A stretch of 60,000 nt of DNA from Symsagittifera roscoffensis (GCF_963678635.1 NC_087069.1:23736303-23796302), one strand, 5' to 3'; positions 30,770 through 42,177 are shown, numbered from the stretch's first letter. Numbers and translations: made by a program. The notes: generated by a model from the letters alone, not told the origin.

Positions 30770-31560
30770 CAACAGACCACAAAAACTACTCAATCCGGCG
30801 TTCATTGTCATTTTAACTGCTCTCAACTTGACTGAAAAGTTGGTAAAAAAAAATTGACATGCTCATACATTCACAAAGTGGAAAGTTTTGTCATCGCAAT
30901 CATTTCGAGAACAAATCGTGTCACAAACCTCGCACCAAACAAAGTAACTAAAGCAGATGTTCCTCGCCTGGTTTCCTCAAGAGCAGAACAGTCATTGAAA
31001 TTAGTTTATGTTGATGTTTATGTTAAAATTGCCAATGTAGACATACCTTTTTGCAAGGATTACAAAAAATTGTTCACCGATGAAGTTTCTAACATACCAT
31101 TACGAACTCTGCCAACATGCAATTTGATTGATACTAACAGAGACTTGATGGATGAATTATTTACGAGTCTGAACCATTCGCGTTCTGGAGAAATAGGAAT
31201 CATAAATAATCATGGATGAGGGCACTTCCAGCCGTTTTACCCATAATGCTTGCTTTTTCTTCGCAGTTACCCTAGTTTCAATTGGATTAATGAAAATTTT
31301 TAAGGATAACACTCTGGTTAACTTCAAAATCTCCTAAGTGAAGAAAAAAGTTTGCAAGGCGATTGGAGTTTAGCAGTTACAGAAATTACCTTCGCCATTC
31401 AGATAAACAACGTACCTGACATCAACATTGTATACATCTAAAAAATGCGGGTTATAGCAAGCATTAAAGTTGAGAAAGACACCATATCCATGCCTTACCT
31501 GGGAGAATTATCGAAACTAATACAGAAGAAAGTATACGAGCCCTGAACAAATACTGGCTG
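30770..31560 (+). pseudogene. Capsid-associated and middle minor-capsid frames, terminal copy
   Basis: Open 30854-31219: FVIAIISRTNRVTNLAPNK, then the native continuation FCKDYKKLFTDEVSN and NLIDTNRDLMDELFTSLNH. A short internal deletion removes RRPKLY. From 31,340 the INNLTDIN-type frame follows in degraded form with PYLGELSKL near 31,490. This copy leads into the unique right-hand part of the module. Confidence 0.5.
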
Positions 31561-31594
31561 AGATTCGTCTGAAGACAGAATTAGAGCAATTGGA

Positions 31595-32110
31595 TTGGAT
31601 TATAGGTCCAATAAAAAAAAACATATTTCTTTATGGCTGCATTCTTGGGAAGGTATAACCTTTTCAAGCGTACAAATTCCTAGTCTACTTGGATTCAAAG
31701 GTGTCGGAGATGGATCTGGATATCATTTAGGTTACAAGCAGAGAAGCACGAAACATAGCACATTCTTTCACTACACAAAATCTTATAGCTGAATATCCCG
31801 TTGATGCATGTGCTGGTACTCAGCTTATGTTTTTTTTAAATGGACAAAGTTCAATAACAAATAGTCGGAGACACAAAAGCACCGCTGTTTGTTACGAGTC
31901 ATTGATATAAATCGTGGATTGAACAACGGTTACGCATGTAAAATTGAATCGAATCATCGTAACGAGTTCAGTTTTTTTGGTTTTCTAAAGCTTTTGGTCA
32001 ACAATGATTCTAATACTTCTGTGAACATGCGCCGGGAAAATGGAGGAATTGTTCCTTTCGCTGGAGGGGGAAAAGTTGTTTTGACTTTGAATTTTCGAAA
32101 ATTTACCATG
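31595..32110 (+). pseudogene. Penton-like minor capsid protein, C-terminal part, terminal copy
   Basis: 31595-31792 includes HSWEGITFSSVQIPSLLGFK, homologous to the unit I and II stretches. 31889-32110 carries LRVIDINRGLNNGYACKIES, FFGFLKLLVNN and the closing GGIVPFAGGGKVVLTLNF. A frameshift separates the two. As in unit I, the C-terminal strand pattern suggests a single jelly-roll minor capsid protein. Confidence 0.45.
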
Positions 32111-32515
32111 AAATCATATAACAACAACCAAGCAAACTTAATTCCTTTCTGGGTGCACTATAGACAACGAAGCGGTAATAAGAAAAGTGGCAATTCCATT
32201 AGCTCAAACATTTTTTGATACCTGCAGCAAAACGGATCGGAAAAAAACTACTCCATCGGGTAGCACCATTACTGATAAATGTGGAAACAAAGATTAAAAG
32301 AAAGCTATAAGCAGGCACTCAAAAGCACCGTTAGAAAAACAATCCAGAAGCAACTGAGAGGCGGAAGTACATCTCAAAAGGATCATCCGAAAAGAGAAAC
32401 AAACAACGAGACGAGTCATTCCCAGAAACTGAGCCGCACAGAGAAGTCAATCCGATTTGTTTACAAGGGTAAAAAAATGAATTTAGATTCTTATTTAATA
32501 CTGAGTGATTTCTAA
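32106..32515 (+). pseudogene. Basic capsid-associated protein of Maverick module
   Basis: The start MKSYNNNQANLIPFW (32106) overlaps the end of the previous gene; frames then shift and the C-terminal part is open 32279-32515: KESYKQALKSTVRKTIQKQ, a Gly/Ser/Lys-rich section and a short tail. Mavericks encode a small Gly/Lys-rich protein between the minor and major capsid genes, and position and composition fit. Only this unit continues into it, so it was outside the amplified segment. Confidence 0.45.
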
Positions 32516-32529
32516 TTTAATCCCGAGTG

Positions 32530-33780
32530 AAGCAACTCACAGCTCGTTAGATTCATTTGAAAGAGCGCCCTTATTTGTCACTTCTGAAAACACGTTCCCC
32601 CAAAACACTTAGACCGTCCTGCTCTCATGATGATCCTATGCTCGAGTTTGAAGTTATCGGCGATAGAAATAATTTCATCAATATTACAACGTACTCCATT
32701 GGAAACAATCGCTTGAGGTGCTCGAGGCAATGGAAACTTGCTTCTAAGGCTTGCTACAGAGGCGGCAAACAGAGATACGCTGTGTTTTGTTAAGAATAAT
32801 TTATATTCAATTTTTTTTCGAGTGTAGACTGTCGCTGAATGACCCAGGCTAATTTTGCGCATGAAAGCTTAATTGAGACCAAGTTTTCATACAGTAATGA
32901 TGCCAAGAAAAGATTGTTGGGCTGTCAAGGTTGTTATTACAGCTTTTGACGGTAATTGAAGGAGAGTGAGGATATTGCGGAGTGTAAAGCTCTCCCTGCG
33001 GCTTTTACGAGCTGAAGCTATTTGGTAAAACTGTTTGCGACTTCCTGTCGTTGATAAGCACCTACTTAGCGGTGTGACAATTAGATTGTCTCTTGGACGT
33101 TCTCCTAACAACATTGTTGTCTTATCTGAAGATGCAGTTAAACACTACAACGTTCAAATAATCGAAGCTAATCTCTATGTCAGAAAAAGGACTATGACTG
33201 ACTACTTTCTCTTATCGATAAAATTTTTTTTGAAGAACCCGATCATTTACAATCACATTATAGTGCCAAAAAAGATTCTCGTAACTGCAGGAGTACAAAC
33301 CTGGCATTTAAAAAAATGTTTTCGCGAAAGGACTTGTGCAAAGAATGATAGCAATGAGCATGAGCGAAAAACTATTTGGGTACTAACAGGACAAAACATT
33401 TTCATTACCAGAAACTTGGGTTGAATTAGTTAATTGTGTAAAATTACGTCCTACTCGTTGCCGGAACTCCAATCTCACTAACAGACAATGAAAGAATTCG
33501 CTACACACGCTTGAAGCTATTGATTTTGTGTTGAACACTAGTCCTGGATTAAGTCTCGCTAAATAAGATTAACCCTATGTAATGGCTTTTGATCTCACGT
33601 CTAGTCAGGAGGCTTCACACAATTTTTTTGTTCTCAATTTACCAATTACGCTATATCGCTCGAACTCAAACTTAGCGCAGGTTTCAGTAATAACGTCGAT
33701 TTTTTTATTTATAGCAGGACATGCATCAACACAGTTTATATGCGTTCAGATAGAAAAACGATCAAAAGCATTCTTATGAC
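32530..33780 (+). pseudogene. Hexon-like major capsid protein pseudogene
   Basis: Pieces in order: 32557-32793 with LEFEVIGDRNNFINI, an N-terminal strand pattern of double jelly-roll capsid proteins; a broken middle; 33035-33424 with HLLSGVTIRLSLGRS, IIEANLYVRKRTM and VPKKILVTAG; and 33582-33779 beginning MAFDLTSSQEASHNFF. The motifs and their order match the Maverick major capsid protein as I know the family, but the total (~1.25 kb) is shorter than usual, so parts are deleted. It could not form capsids. Confidence 0.55.
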
Positions 33781-34325
33781 CTAAGCTAGCCCTAGTTTAA
33801 CATCAAATAATGGAGTTTATCAACCGCTAAAAACCTTTGAATTATCGCTTTATAGGTTTTTTGCGCAGGTTTTGCGTGCTCTTCAGTAATGAAAAACAAT
33901 AATACGTTCATGATTATGAATGCTTCTCCCTCTGATCAACCTTGATCCCACCGGTTGCACTTAGCACAAGCTGGAGGGCAGATATTCTTCGCAAATCCCT
34001 TAGTATACAAGAAATTGCGATATACATTTCACGAGGTAAATCAACTACTGATGAGAAAACCAAAACAATCAGCCGAATCAAAGGTATGCGGTTTTAATTG
34101 TATTTATGTTGCTCAGGTTATAATTTTAAAAATATTCTCAATAGTTTTCAAACTTTATGATCAAAACTTGATAAGAATTGCTAATAGTTGTTCTAAACTA
34201 TTTTATTGATGTTTTTGTAAAATTTGTAAATTCAAATTTTAAGCTCATTCTTACCAACAGCAAATTTTCTTTTGTACAGGTTTAATTGAAGCGCAAGTTT
34301 TTCCGATCAAGTCTTTCGAAAAAAT
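33781..34325 (+). other. AT-rich stretch with one possible exon-like frame
   Basis: The frame 33955-34209 starts HLAQAGGQIFFANPLVYKKL and looks protein-like to about 34,085, where CAAAG/GTATGC resembles a 5' splice site; a TTTCTTTTGTACAG acceptor-like sequence ends at about 34,279. Whether this is an exon of something or a leftover of the Maverick is unclear. The rest is non-coding. The 5.73-kb duplication begins at 34326. Confidence 0.3.
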
Positions 34326-34797
34326 GAGGCATGTTTATTTGGTTTAGTGGGCAATATCTAACCCTGCATTGCTCGGCGCCACGCTCCTCTGAAACGCCTC
34401 CCGCTGGTGTAGTATCATTTTTTCACACAGAGAGCAAAACAAAACAAAACATTTAAAACTTGAGTTTCTCATTCATGATAAATTTCACAAGTTTTGAATC
34501 AGTTTCCATACAACCATACCCACTCAAAAATAAGTCAATTAATCTACAAAACTCAGCAGCACTTTCACCATCAAAAATATTAGTAAAGCGTTAAATTGTT
34601 ACGTTAGTAATCATGTCAGTTTGAGGTTGACAGATTCAGTCTGCAAGCCGAAGCCAAATTGAGTCCATCGTCTGCAAACTGGAACACCATTAACATCTGG
34701 ATTGTTGATAGAGTTATAATTCACGGCTTTTTTCAATTTTTTCAACAGAGGGCCGGACAATTGATACTTGGAGCAACCCAATTTTATTTATTTCAAT

Positions 34798-35412
34798 TTA
34801 GAGAGAAGGCAAGTCGCGACGAATGCTTTTGAAGTCGTCTTGTTGGGTAAATCGATTTAATGATAAAAACTCTTTCAAAATTTCGACCAGCACATGATAA
34901 TCATTTTCGTTGTCAATCGAAAGATTGCAAAAATCTAATTTATTTGGATGGGAAGATATTGCAAATTTTGCCTTTGAAACGAAGCCAGTGAAGTTAGGTT
35001 CATGATTCAATATGAAAAAAATGTTGTTTTTATGGAATTGTTTGAAACATTCGGGGGAATCAATCACGAGTTAATAAGGTTGCACAACGCAACAGTTATC
35101 ATTGTTTTCATTTTCGCATTCCCTCTCCCAGCATGAAGATTTTTTAGATTTGTTTTGCTTTTTTCCAAATTTTCCAGTCACATCGCATTTTTTTCCTTTC
35201 GTCATTTTTTTGATCTATGTGTATTTTTCCCCCAAGAACTCGAATACACTAAATGACAAGGGCATTCCTTGTCGATACTTGTTAATTCCGTCTTCGTGTT
35301 TGTTGTACAATTTAATAGTTATACAAATACCGGTCTGCGCGAATCTTTTCGCACCAACTCTAACTAAAAATTTGTCAACGGAAGATATACTCCGAGAGCC
35401 ATCGAAATACAA
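34798..35412 (-). pseudogene. Conserved unknown protein, unit 1 (two in-frame stops)
   Basis: One - strand frame runs from MYFDGSRSISSVDKF at 35412 to SIRRDLPSL at 34798, interrupted by a TAG at about 35,215 and a TAA just before 35,067. Two conserved-looking halves (GICITIKLYNKHEDG, MPLSFSVFEFLGEKYT; FFILNHEPNFTGFVSKAKF, DFCNLSIDNENDYHVLVEIL) flank a Lys/Ser/Cys/Asn-rich linker. Length about 205 codons. I do not recognise the family. Both stops are shared by unit 2, so they predate the duplication. Confidence 0.5.
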
Positions 35413-35797
35413 CCAATAACAACCAACTGAAAAACGACCAACTGGTTTTTTTTTTGTGCGGATCAGTGAAGAATGATGGATCTCAGCTTACCAGACAGAT
35501 CAAGCGTTCCCGAAGTAAAAAAGCATGTGACAAATTCCCGAGTGCCTTAAGCCATAACAATCAAATTTAATCACCAAGGATTTAATATCTTTAACAATAA
35601 ACTTCAGTATCTCTCGGTATTTATTTGCTCCTCGCCCCCGGGTATACCTTCATTATCTCAAATTCACTTCGGTAATTAAGTCAAAATTTTTTAAGAAAAC
35701 TTAAAACAATTTTGAGTCAAGACTACTCCTCTGAAAAAAATATCAGTGTCTGATCGAGAAAGAACAATTATCTGCCAAACATTAACGAGATCAACGA

Positions 35798-35829
35798 TTG
35801 CAGTCATCCATCAACAAAGAGATAGAGAT

Positions 35830-35865
<36 letters not shown>

Positions 35866-36124
35866 GAGATGCATTCGTGTCTATGCAGAGCGCGAATCGT
35901 ATTGGGATATTCCGACAGCAAAGTCTCACGAGTCGTTTGTTATGGGATATTCAACTCGAGAGCAATCAAATTTCAGTTTCAACTCCAGAGCAAATAACTT
36001 CCTATTCGGATGCTCGGATTTCATCGACACAGAGGTCGGAATACTGACCCCAGATCAATCTACTGACCCCAGATCTCATTCAGGGAAACCCTGCAAATGT
36101 AGCTTGAAAGCCCTAAAAAGATAA
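35798..36124 (+). pseudogene. CIRVY-family unknown protein, truncated (repeat A, unit 1)
   Basis: The conserved frame is 35868-36124: CIRVYAERESYWDIPTAKSH, ESFVMGYSTREQSNFSFNS, FLFGCSDFIDTEVG, and a Ser/Pro/Lys-rich end. Upstream the frame is made of GA-tract Arg-Glu repeats, a by-product of the deletion that fused the microsatellite to the coding region. Not recognised. Confidence 0.4.
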
Positions 36125-36408
36125 AACTACATTTTCGAGAGTTTTAATAACTTGAACAAAAAGCTTTCTTTTGTTTCGATTAGTAGTCTTCAGGTTTTTC
36201 ACTTCATTTTTGTTCGACTTGATTCTTGTCTCGTTTCAACATGACCTCGTGTATATTGATTGTCTCAAATTTTTTTACTGCCTAGTAGATCAACTAAAAA
36301 TTTCATTCTAAAAATTTTTCGGCCGTTTCATAGAAAAAAAAATTGAGAATAAAACATCAAAATGATAAATAGTGAATAAATTTTCGCACAATTTATTGTT
36401 TGGGAAAC

Positions 36409-36411
<3 letters not shown>

Positions 36412-36454
<43 letters not shown>

Positions 36455-36630
36455 AAACACACTTGCTCAAAAGTGAACCCTATTTAAAATATTTTTTGAG
36501 GATGTTGCTTTCTTTTCAAAAGAAAGATAAATATGGAAGTTTCCAATGTTTTCATGTTGGTAGTCCAACAGTAACCATTTGGTTTTTTTCCAAAGACTCT
36601 CTCCGCTCTCTCTCTCTCTCTCTCTCTCTC
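36412..36630. repeat. GA tract and facing CT tract, ~150 bp apart (unit 1, A)
   Basis: (GA)n at 36412-36451 and (CT)n at about 36604-36630 on the same strand, hence inverted relative to each other. Similar pairs occur at 38430-38450/38601-38629, 42138-42175/42330-42352 and 44166-44185/44335-44362. The segment between them, with TTTCCAATGTTTTCATG and GGTAGTCCAACAG, is conserved. Confidence 0.9.
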
Positions 36631-37608
36631 ATTATACTTTGGGCCAGTTCGGGTCAGCCAGGTCGTACGCAAAGTACAGAGAGTGTTTTACGCTGTGGTT
36701 TTGCTTTTCATTACGTTTATATACATGATTTGAGTTTTTAACTGACAATTTTTTTTGGTAAAAACGTGTAAAAAAGAAAATGTATATATTTTTTTCAAAA
36801 TTGAACAAGATCCTCAACCCTGCTCAAAAACCATGGCAAAACAATAAAAGGCAGTTCCAAAAATTATGGATACAAGAAATTTTTCCTGATTTTTTTTCTT
36901 ACAGAAAAGTCAGATTCTCTCAGATAATCAAAAGTTTTCAACGTCTCTTCTCATAGATTGTTCTATAAATTTAGTTTTCGTTTACCTTCTACGTCTACCA
37001 TAATCAAGCAACTTATAGCTCCTAAAAAGCTCATATCACACATTTACACGAATCTAAAATGACAATGAAAAATTTACGGTAAGAAAATACGGAAAATTTT
37101 TTGAAATTACGTTTTTGAAGATGACCAGTAAAACTGTGCTCACGATCATAAAAAAATTACTGGTATAGTTTTAATTGATTTTTGGACAGCTTTTTTTACA
37201 CTAAATTTTCCTTTCTTAATTTTTAACGACCAAGTGGTTTTTTTGTGCGGAACAGTGAAGAAGGATTGATCTCAGCTTACGAGACAGATCAAGCGTTCCG
37301 AAATAAAAAAAAAGTATGTGACAAATTCACGAGCGCCTTAAGCCATAACGATCAAACTTAATCACCAAGGATTTAATATCTTTAGCGATAAACTTCAGTT
37401 TCTATCGGTATTTAATTGCTCCCCGCCCCCGGGTATACCTTCATTATCTCAAATTCACTTCAGTAATTCAGTCAAAATGTTTTAACAAAACTTAAAACAA
37501 CTTCAAGTCATGACTACTCTTTTGAAAATAGTATCAGTGTCTCATCGAGAAAGAACAAATATCTGCCAAACATACACGAGATGACCGATTGCAGTCATCC
37601 ATCAATAG

Positions 37609-37633
37609 AAAGAGAGAGAGAGAGAGAGAGAGA

Positions 37634-37681
<48 letters not shown>
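37609..37681. repeat. Long GA microsatellite (unit 1, A')
   Basis: About 70 bases of GA with two interruptions, in the position equivalent to 35826-35869, 41555-41590 and 43329-43403. Length differs in every copy. The Arg-Glu and Leu-Ser frames through these tracts are artefacts. Confidence 0.95.
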
Positions 37682-37746
37682 GTCTCTCCGTGTAGAGCAA
37701 GTCGAGCGGCTAATGACTTGGCTCCCCGAGAAAACGAAGGCAATAA

Positions 37747-38211
37747 AAAAGAAGGAATGGATTACTAAATGTCACTTATTGCTACCGAATTGATCAAATA
37801 ACCTGCTTCGACAGAGTTGAAAAAGAATTGTACGAGAATTATCCGGCATCAGAAAAGACTGAGATAAACAACACAACCTCGCTCGAGCAGTCTCCCAGAA
37901 AAATTCTCTTGGCGTGTGACTGCGAGTCAATCCCATTGTATGAAAATCAGGAGGGATGCATTCGTGTTTATGTAGAGCGCGAACCGTATTGGGATATTCC
38001 GACAGCAATGTCTCACGAGTCGTTTGTTATGGGAGTTTCAACTCCAGAGCAATCAACTTTCAGTTTCAATTCCAGAGCAATCAACTTCCTATTCGGATGC
38101 TCGGATTTCATCGACACAGAGTGCGGTAGAATGACCCCAGATCGATCTACTGACCCCAGATCTCATTCAGAGAAACCCTGCAAATGTAGCCTGATATCCC
38201 CAAAAAAATAA
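37747..38211 (+). CDS. CIRVY-family unknown protein, fullest copy (repeat A', unit 1)
   Basis: A frame open for 154 codons from the preceding stop. It reads YCYRIDQITCFDRVEKELYE, then KILLACDCESIPLYENQEGC, IRVYVEREPYWDIPTAMSH, ESFVMGVSTPEQSTFSFNS, FLFGCSDFIDTECG and a short basic end. There is no early ATG, so it may be an internal or last exon. Cys-rich and globular in look, with no family I know. Preserved in A' of both units, truncated in both A copies. Confidence 0.45.
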   Translation, partial: KRRNGLLNVTYCYRIDQITCFDRVEKELYENYPASEKTEINNTTSLEQSPRKILLACDCESIPLYENQEGCIRVYVEREPYWDIPTAMSHESFVMGVSTPEQSTFSFNSRAINFLFGCSDFIDTECGRMTPDRSTDPRSHSEKPCKCSLISPKK

Positions 38212-39439
38212 AACTACTTTTTCGAGAGTTTTTCTTTTGTACTGATTATTAGTCTTCAGGTTTTCAATTTCATTTTTGTTTGCTTTGTTTCTTGTCTCGT
38301 TTCAATATGACTTTGTGTATATTGATTGTCTCAGATTTTTTTCCTGCCTAGTGGATCAATTAAAATATTTCATTGGAAATTTTTTTCGGCAAATTCTTAA
38401 TTCTTAGAAAAAAAACTTGAGAATAAAACTGAGAGAGAGAGAGAGAGCGAGATAAATACACTTGCTCAAAACTGAACTCTATTTTAATTTTTTTGAGGAT
38501 GCTGCTTTCTTTTCAAAGGAAGATAAATATGGAAGTTTCCAACGTTTTCATGCTGGTAGTCCAACAGTAACCATTTGGTTTTTTTCCAAACACTCTCTCC
38601 GCTCTCTCTCTATCTCTCTCTCTCTCTCGCATTGTACTTTGGGCCCGTTTGGGTCAGCCAGGTCTTACGCAAAGTAACAGAGAGTGTTTTACGCCGTGAT
38701 TTTGCTTTTTCTTACGTTTATATACATGTTTTGCGTATTTAACTGACAATTTTTTTGATAAAAACGTGCAAAAAAGTAAATATGTATTTTTTTTCAAAAT
38801 TGAACAAGATCCTCAACCCTGCTCAAAAAATTATGGCAAAACGATAAAAGGCAGTTTCAAAAGATATGGATACAAGAATTTTTTTCTGATTTTTTTTCAT
38901 TACACAAAAGTCAGATTCTCTCAAAAAATCACAAGTTTTTAACGTCTCTTCTCATAGATTGTTCTATAAATTTAGTTTTCGTTTACCTTCTACGTCTACC
39001 ATAAACAAGCAATTGATAGCTCCTAAAGCGTTCATATCACAGATTTAAACGAATCTAGAATGACATTGAAAAATTTACGTTAAAAAAACGGAATTTTTTT
39101 TTGAAATTATGTTCTTGAAGATGACCAGTAAAACTGTGCTCAAGATCATGTAAAAATTACTGGTATAGTTTTAATTGATTTTTGGTCAGCTTTTTGTAAT
39201 ACTAATTTTTCCTTTTTCATTTCTCAAAAACATTGAGGTTTTCCTTCAATTTGGTATGTAAACATTAATTTTTTCCTTTGATTTTACAGAACGTTAGGCG
39301 TTCTCGAAGAGTGAAGCGATGAGCCACGCCTCGTTACCTACTGCCTGTTAAACCAAAGGGCCATGCCTTTATTTTTCGATGGATATGATAAGAAATGTTT
39401 TACGGTACACTATATCACATGGAGGAAAAATAAAGCAAC

Positions 39440-40060
39440 TAAAAAAAATCAGACCCTCCTAGAATGAATCGTAGTCGTACAAACGCTAGTTCATAAGACT
39501 CTTCGGGGGTTTTCAGATTTTTTAAAATTTTGATAATAGAATTGAAATTATTCTCGCCAAGTTGAAACGAGTAAAACGCAACTAGAAAGCCACCTAATAT
39601 CAAAGATACTAGTTTATAACACTCACTAAGGAATTTGGGCTATTTAATAAATCTCTCCTCAAACAGATTGTTGTGTCTCCCTTGGATCGATGCTTCACAT
39701 TTTTGAATGACGAGTCTTTGTAATTTTGATGGCTCTTGACAGCAATTAGACCCCTGAGAGACATTATTTTGTTTGATTACATAAACCTACTAGAGTAGCG
39801 TAAGAACCAGGAGCAAAACTGCTGTGGAGTGTTTCGAACCTATTGAACTTCGGTGGTTTTCATATCTTTGTGTTTCGATGATATTTCGTATTGATTCTTC
39901 ACAATTTGATACGGGTCAGACAAACCTAGAATGGCTCATTTTACTACAGACACTGGTTGATAACACTTTCTGGTGGATTTGGGTTATTTAAAAAGTCCCT
40001 CTTTAAACGGATTGTTGTTTCTCCCTTTGATCAATGCTACCCATTTTAGAACGACAAATT
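39440..40060. repeat. Satellite monomers at right end of unit 1
   Basis: About 1.8 monomers of the ~350-bp satellite: TCCCTTGGATCGATGCTTCACA (about 39,679) and CTTTGATCAATGCTACCC (about 40,026) are 345 bases apart. The same pair is at 45,415 and 45,760 in unit 2. Confidence 0.9.
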
Positions 40061-40531
40061 GAGGCATGTTTATTTGGTTTAGTGGGCAATATCTAACCCT
40101 GCATTGCTCGGCGCCACGCTCCTCTGAAACGCCTCCCGCTGGTGTAGTATCATTTTTTCACACAGAGAGCAAAACAAAACAAAACATTTAAAACTTGAGT
40201 TTCTCATTCATGATAAATTTCACAAGTTTTGAATCAGTTTCCATACAACCATACCCACTCAAAAATAAGTCAATTAATCTACAAAACTCAGCAGCACTTT
40301 CACCATCAAAAATATTAGTAAAGCGTTAAATTGTTACGTTAGTAATCATGTCAGTTTGAGGTTGACAGATTCAGTCTGCAAGCCGAAGCCAAATTGAGTC
40401 CATCGTCTGCAAACTGGAACACCATTAACATCTGGATTGTTGATAGAGTTATAATTCACGGCTTTTTCAATTTTTTCAACAGAGGGCCGGACAATTGATA
40501 CTTGGAGCAACCCAATTTTATTTATTTCAAT

Positions 40532-41146
40532 TTAGAGAGAAGGCAAGTCGCGACGAATGCTTTTGAAGTCGTCTTGTTGGGTAAATCGATTTAATGATAA
40601 AAACTCTTTCAAAATTTCGACCAGCACATGATAATCATTTTCGTTGTCAATCGAAAGATTGCAAAAATCTAATTTATTTGGATGGGAAGATATTGCAAAT
40701 TTTGCCTTTGAAACGAAGCCAGAGAAGTTAGGTTCATGATTCAATATGAAAAAAATGTTGTTTTTATGGAATTGTTTGAAACATTCGGGGGAATCAATCA
40801 CGAGTTAATAAGGTTGCACAACGCAACAGTTATCATTGTTTTCATTTTCGCATTCCCTCTCCCAGCATGAAGATTTTTTAGATTTGTTTTGCTTTTTTCC
40901 AAATTTTCCAGTCACATCGCATTTTTTTCCTTTCGTCATTTTTTTGATCTATGTGTATTTTTCCCCCAAGAAATCGAATACACTAAATGACAAGGGCATT
41001 CCTTGTCGATACTTGTAAATTCCGTCTTCGTGTTTGTTGTACAATTTAATGGTTATACAAATACCGGTCTGCGCGAATGTTTTCGCACCAACTCTAACTA
41101 AAAATTTGTCAACGGAAGATATACTCCGAGAGCCATCGAAATACAA
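40532..41146 (-). pseudogene. Conserved unknown protein, unit 2
   Basis: Copy of 34798-35412 with the same two stops and only a handful of residue changes (for example FSGF for FTGF, AKTF for AKRF, VFDF for VFEF). The low divergence shows the recency of the 5.73-kb duplication and carries no evidence of selection. Confidence 0.5.
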
Positions 41147-41166
41147 CCAATAACAACCAACTGAAA

Positions 41167-41554
41167 AACGACCAACTGGTTTTTTTTGTGCGGATCAGTG
41201 AAGAATGATGGATCTCAGCTTACCAGACAGATCAAGCGTTCCCGAAGTAAAAAAAGCATGTGACAAATTCCCGAGTGCCTTAAGCCATAACGATCAAATT
41301 TAATCACCAAGGATTTAATATCTTTAACAATAAACTTCAGTATCTCTCGGTATTTATTTGCTCCTCGCCCCCGGGTATACCTTCATTATCTCAAATTCAC
41401 TTCGGTAATTAAAACAAAATTTTTTAAGAAAACTTAAAACAATTTTGAGTCAAGACTACTCCTCTGAAAAAAATATCAGTGTCTGATCGAGAAAGAACAA
41501 TTATCTGCCAAACATTAACGAGATCAACGATTGCAGTCATCCATCAACAAAGAG

Positions 41555-41587
<33 letters not shown>

Positions 41588-42133
41588 AGAGACATGCATT
41601 CGTGTCTATGCAGAGCGCGAATCGTATTGGGATATTCCGACAGCAAAGTCTCACGAGTCGTTTGTTATGGGATGTTCAACTCGAGAGCAATCAACTTTCA
41701 GTTTCAACTCCAGAGCAAATAACTTCCTATTCGGATGCTCGGATTTCATCGACACAGAGGTCGGAATACTGACCCCAGATCAATCTACTGACCCCAGATC
41801 TCATTCAGGGAAACCCTGCAAATGTAGCTTGAAAGCCCTAAAAAGATAAAACTACATTTTCGAGAGTTTTAATAACTTGAACAAAAAGCTTTCTTTTGTT
41901 TCGATTAGTAGTCTTCAGGTTTTTCACTTCATTTTTGTTCGACTTGATTCTTGTCTCGTTTCAACATGACCTCGTGTATATTGATTGTCTCAAATTTTTT
42001 TACTGCCTAGTAGATCAACTAAAAATTTCATTCTAAAAATTTTTCGGCCGTTTCATAGAAAAAAAACTTGAGAATAAAACATCAAAATGATAAATAGTGA
42101 ATAAATTTTCGGACAATTTATTGTTTGGGAAAC

Positions 42134-42177
<44 letters not shown>

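Larger units (their letters stand above)
25045..31056 (+). repeat. Inner tandem array of four ~1.4-1.56 kb units
   Basis: Units begin at TCAGAAACAACAGCAG: 25045-26564 (1,520), 26565-27946 (1,382, ATPase N-terminus deleted), 27947-29508 (1,562) and 29509-31056 (1,548). Each carries membrane protein, ATPase, acidic frame and capsid-associated frame. The internal junction joins the end of the capsid-associated frame (...FFCN or ...SFCK) to the start of the membrane-protein leader. Confidence 0.9.
24124..32155 (+). repeat. Large tandem unit III (~8.0 kb, internally expanded)
   Basis: Starts TTTACATGGTCTCC (about 24126). It contains a four-fold inner tandem array (25045-31056) and then continues past the unit end (TTCTGGGTGCACTATAG, about 32146) into the downstream basic and major capsid genes, so it preserves the original right-hand neighbour of the amplified segment. 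Confidence 0.8.
17637..33780 (+). mobile_element. Capsid/packaging half of a Maverick/Polinton element, tandemly amplified and decayed
   Basis: Gene order on the + strand is exonuclease-like fragment, conserved unknown, small membrane protein, packaging ATPase, capsid-associated frames, penton-like minor capsid C-terminus, basic protein, hexon-like major capsid protein. This matches the morphogenesis module of Mavericks (adintovirus-like transposons). Nearly every frame is interrupted, and the block is repeated at two levels. The polymerase of the same type of element lies at 53.4-57.5 kb on the other strand. Terminal inverted repeats and integrase of the Maverick were not found in the window. 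Confidence 0.75.
35433..37224. repeat. Inner repeat A, unit 1 (~1.79 kb)
   Basis: Starts AACGACCAACTGG, contains CGATTGCAGTCATCCATCAA, a GA tract, the CIRVY frame, a second GA tract, a CT tract and a long AT-rich tail ending TTTTTGGACAGCTTTT. It aligns with A' at 37225-39230, with a ~270-bp piece between the first GA tract and the CIRVY frame missing. Confidence 0.9.
37225..39230. repeat. Inner repeat A', unit 1 (~2.0 kb)
   Basis: Aligns with A over its length but is clearly more diverged from A than either is from its unit-2 counterpart, so the A/A' duplication is older than the 5.73-kb one. It retains the ~270-bp coding piece that A lacks. Confidence 0.9.
34326..40060. repeat. 5.73-kb tandem duplication, unit 1
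   Basis: Starts GAGGCATGTTTATTTGG and ends inside a satellite monomer (AGAACGACAAATT). Unit 2 follows immediately at a constant offset of about 5,735 at the left end and about 5,725-5,730 at the right end. Long stretches are identical; differences are mostly single bases and homopolymer or GA-tract length. Confidence 0.95.

Noticed and set aside
17822-31056. CRISPR-like array
   Set aside because: Repeat units are 1.4-8 kb gene-bearing tandem duplications, not short repeats with unique spacers.
35746-37793. Arg-Glu and Leu-Ser repeat proteins
   Set aside because: They are translations of GA/CT microsatellites in the three frames; lengths follow tract length.
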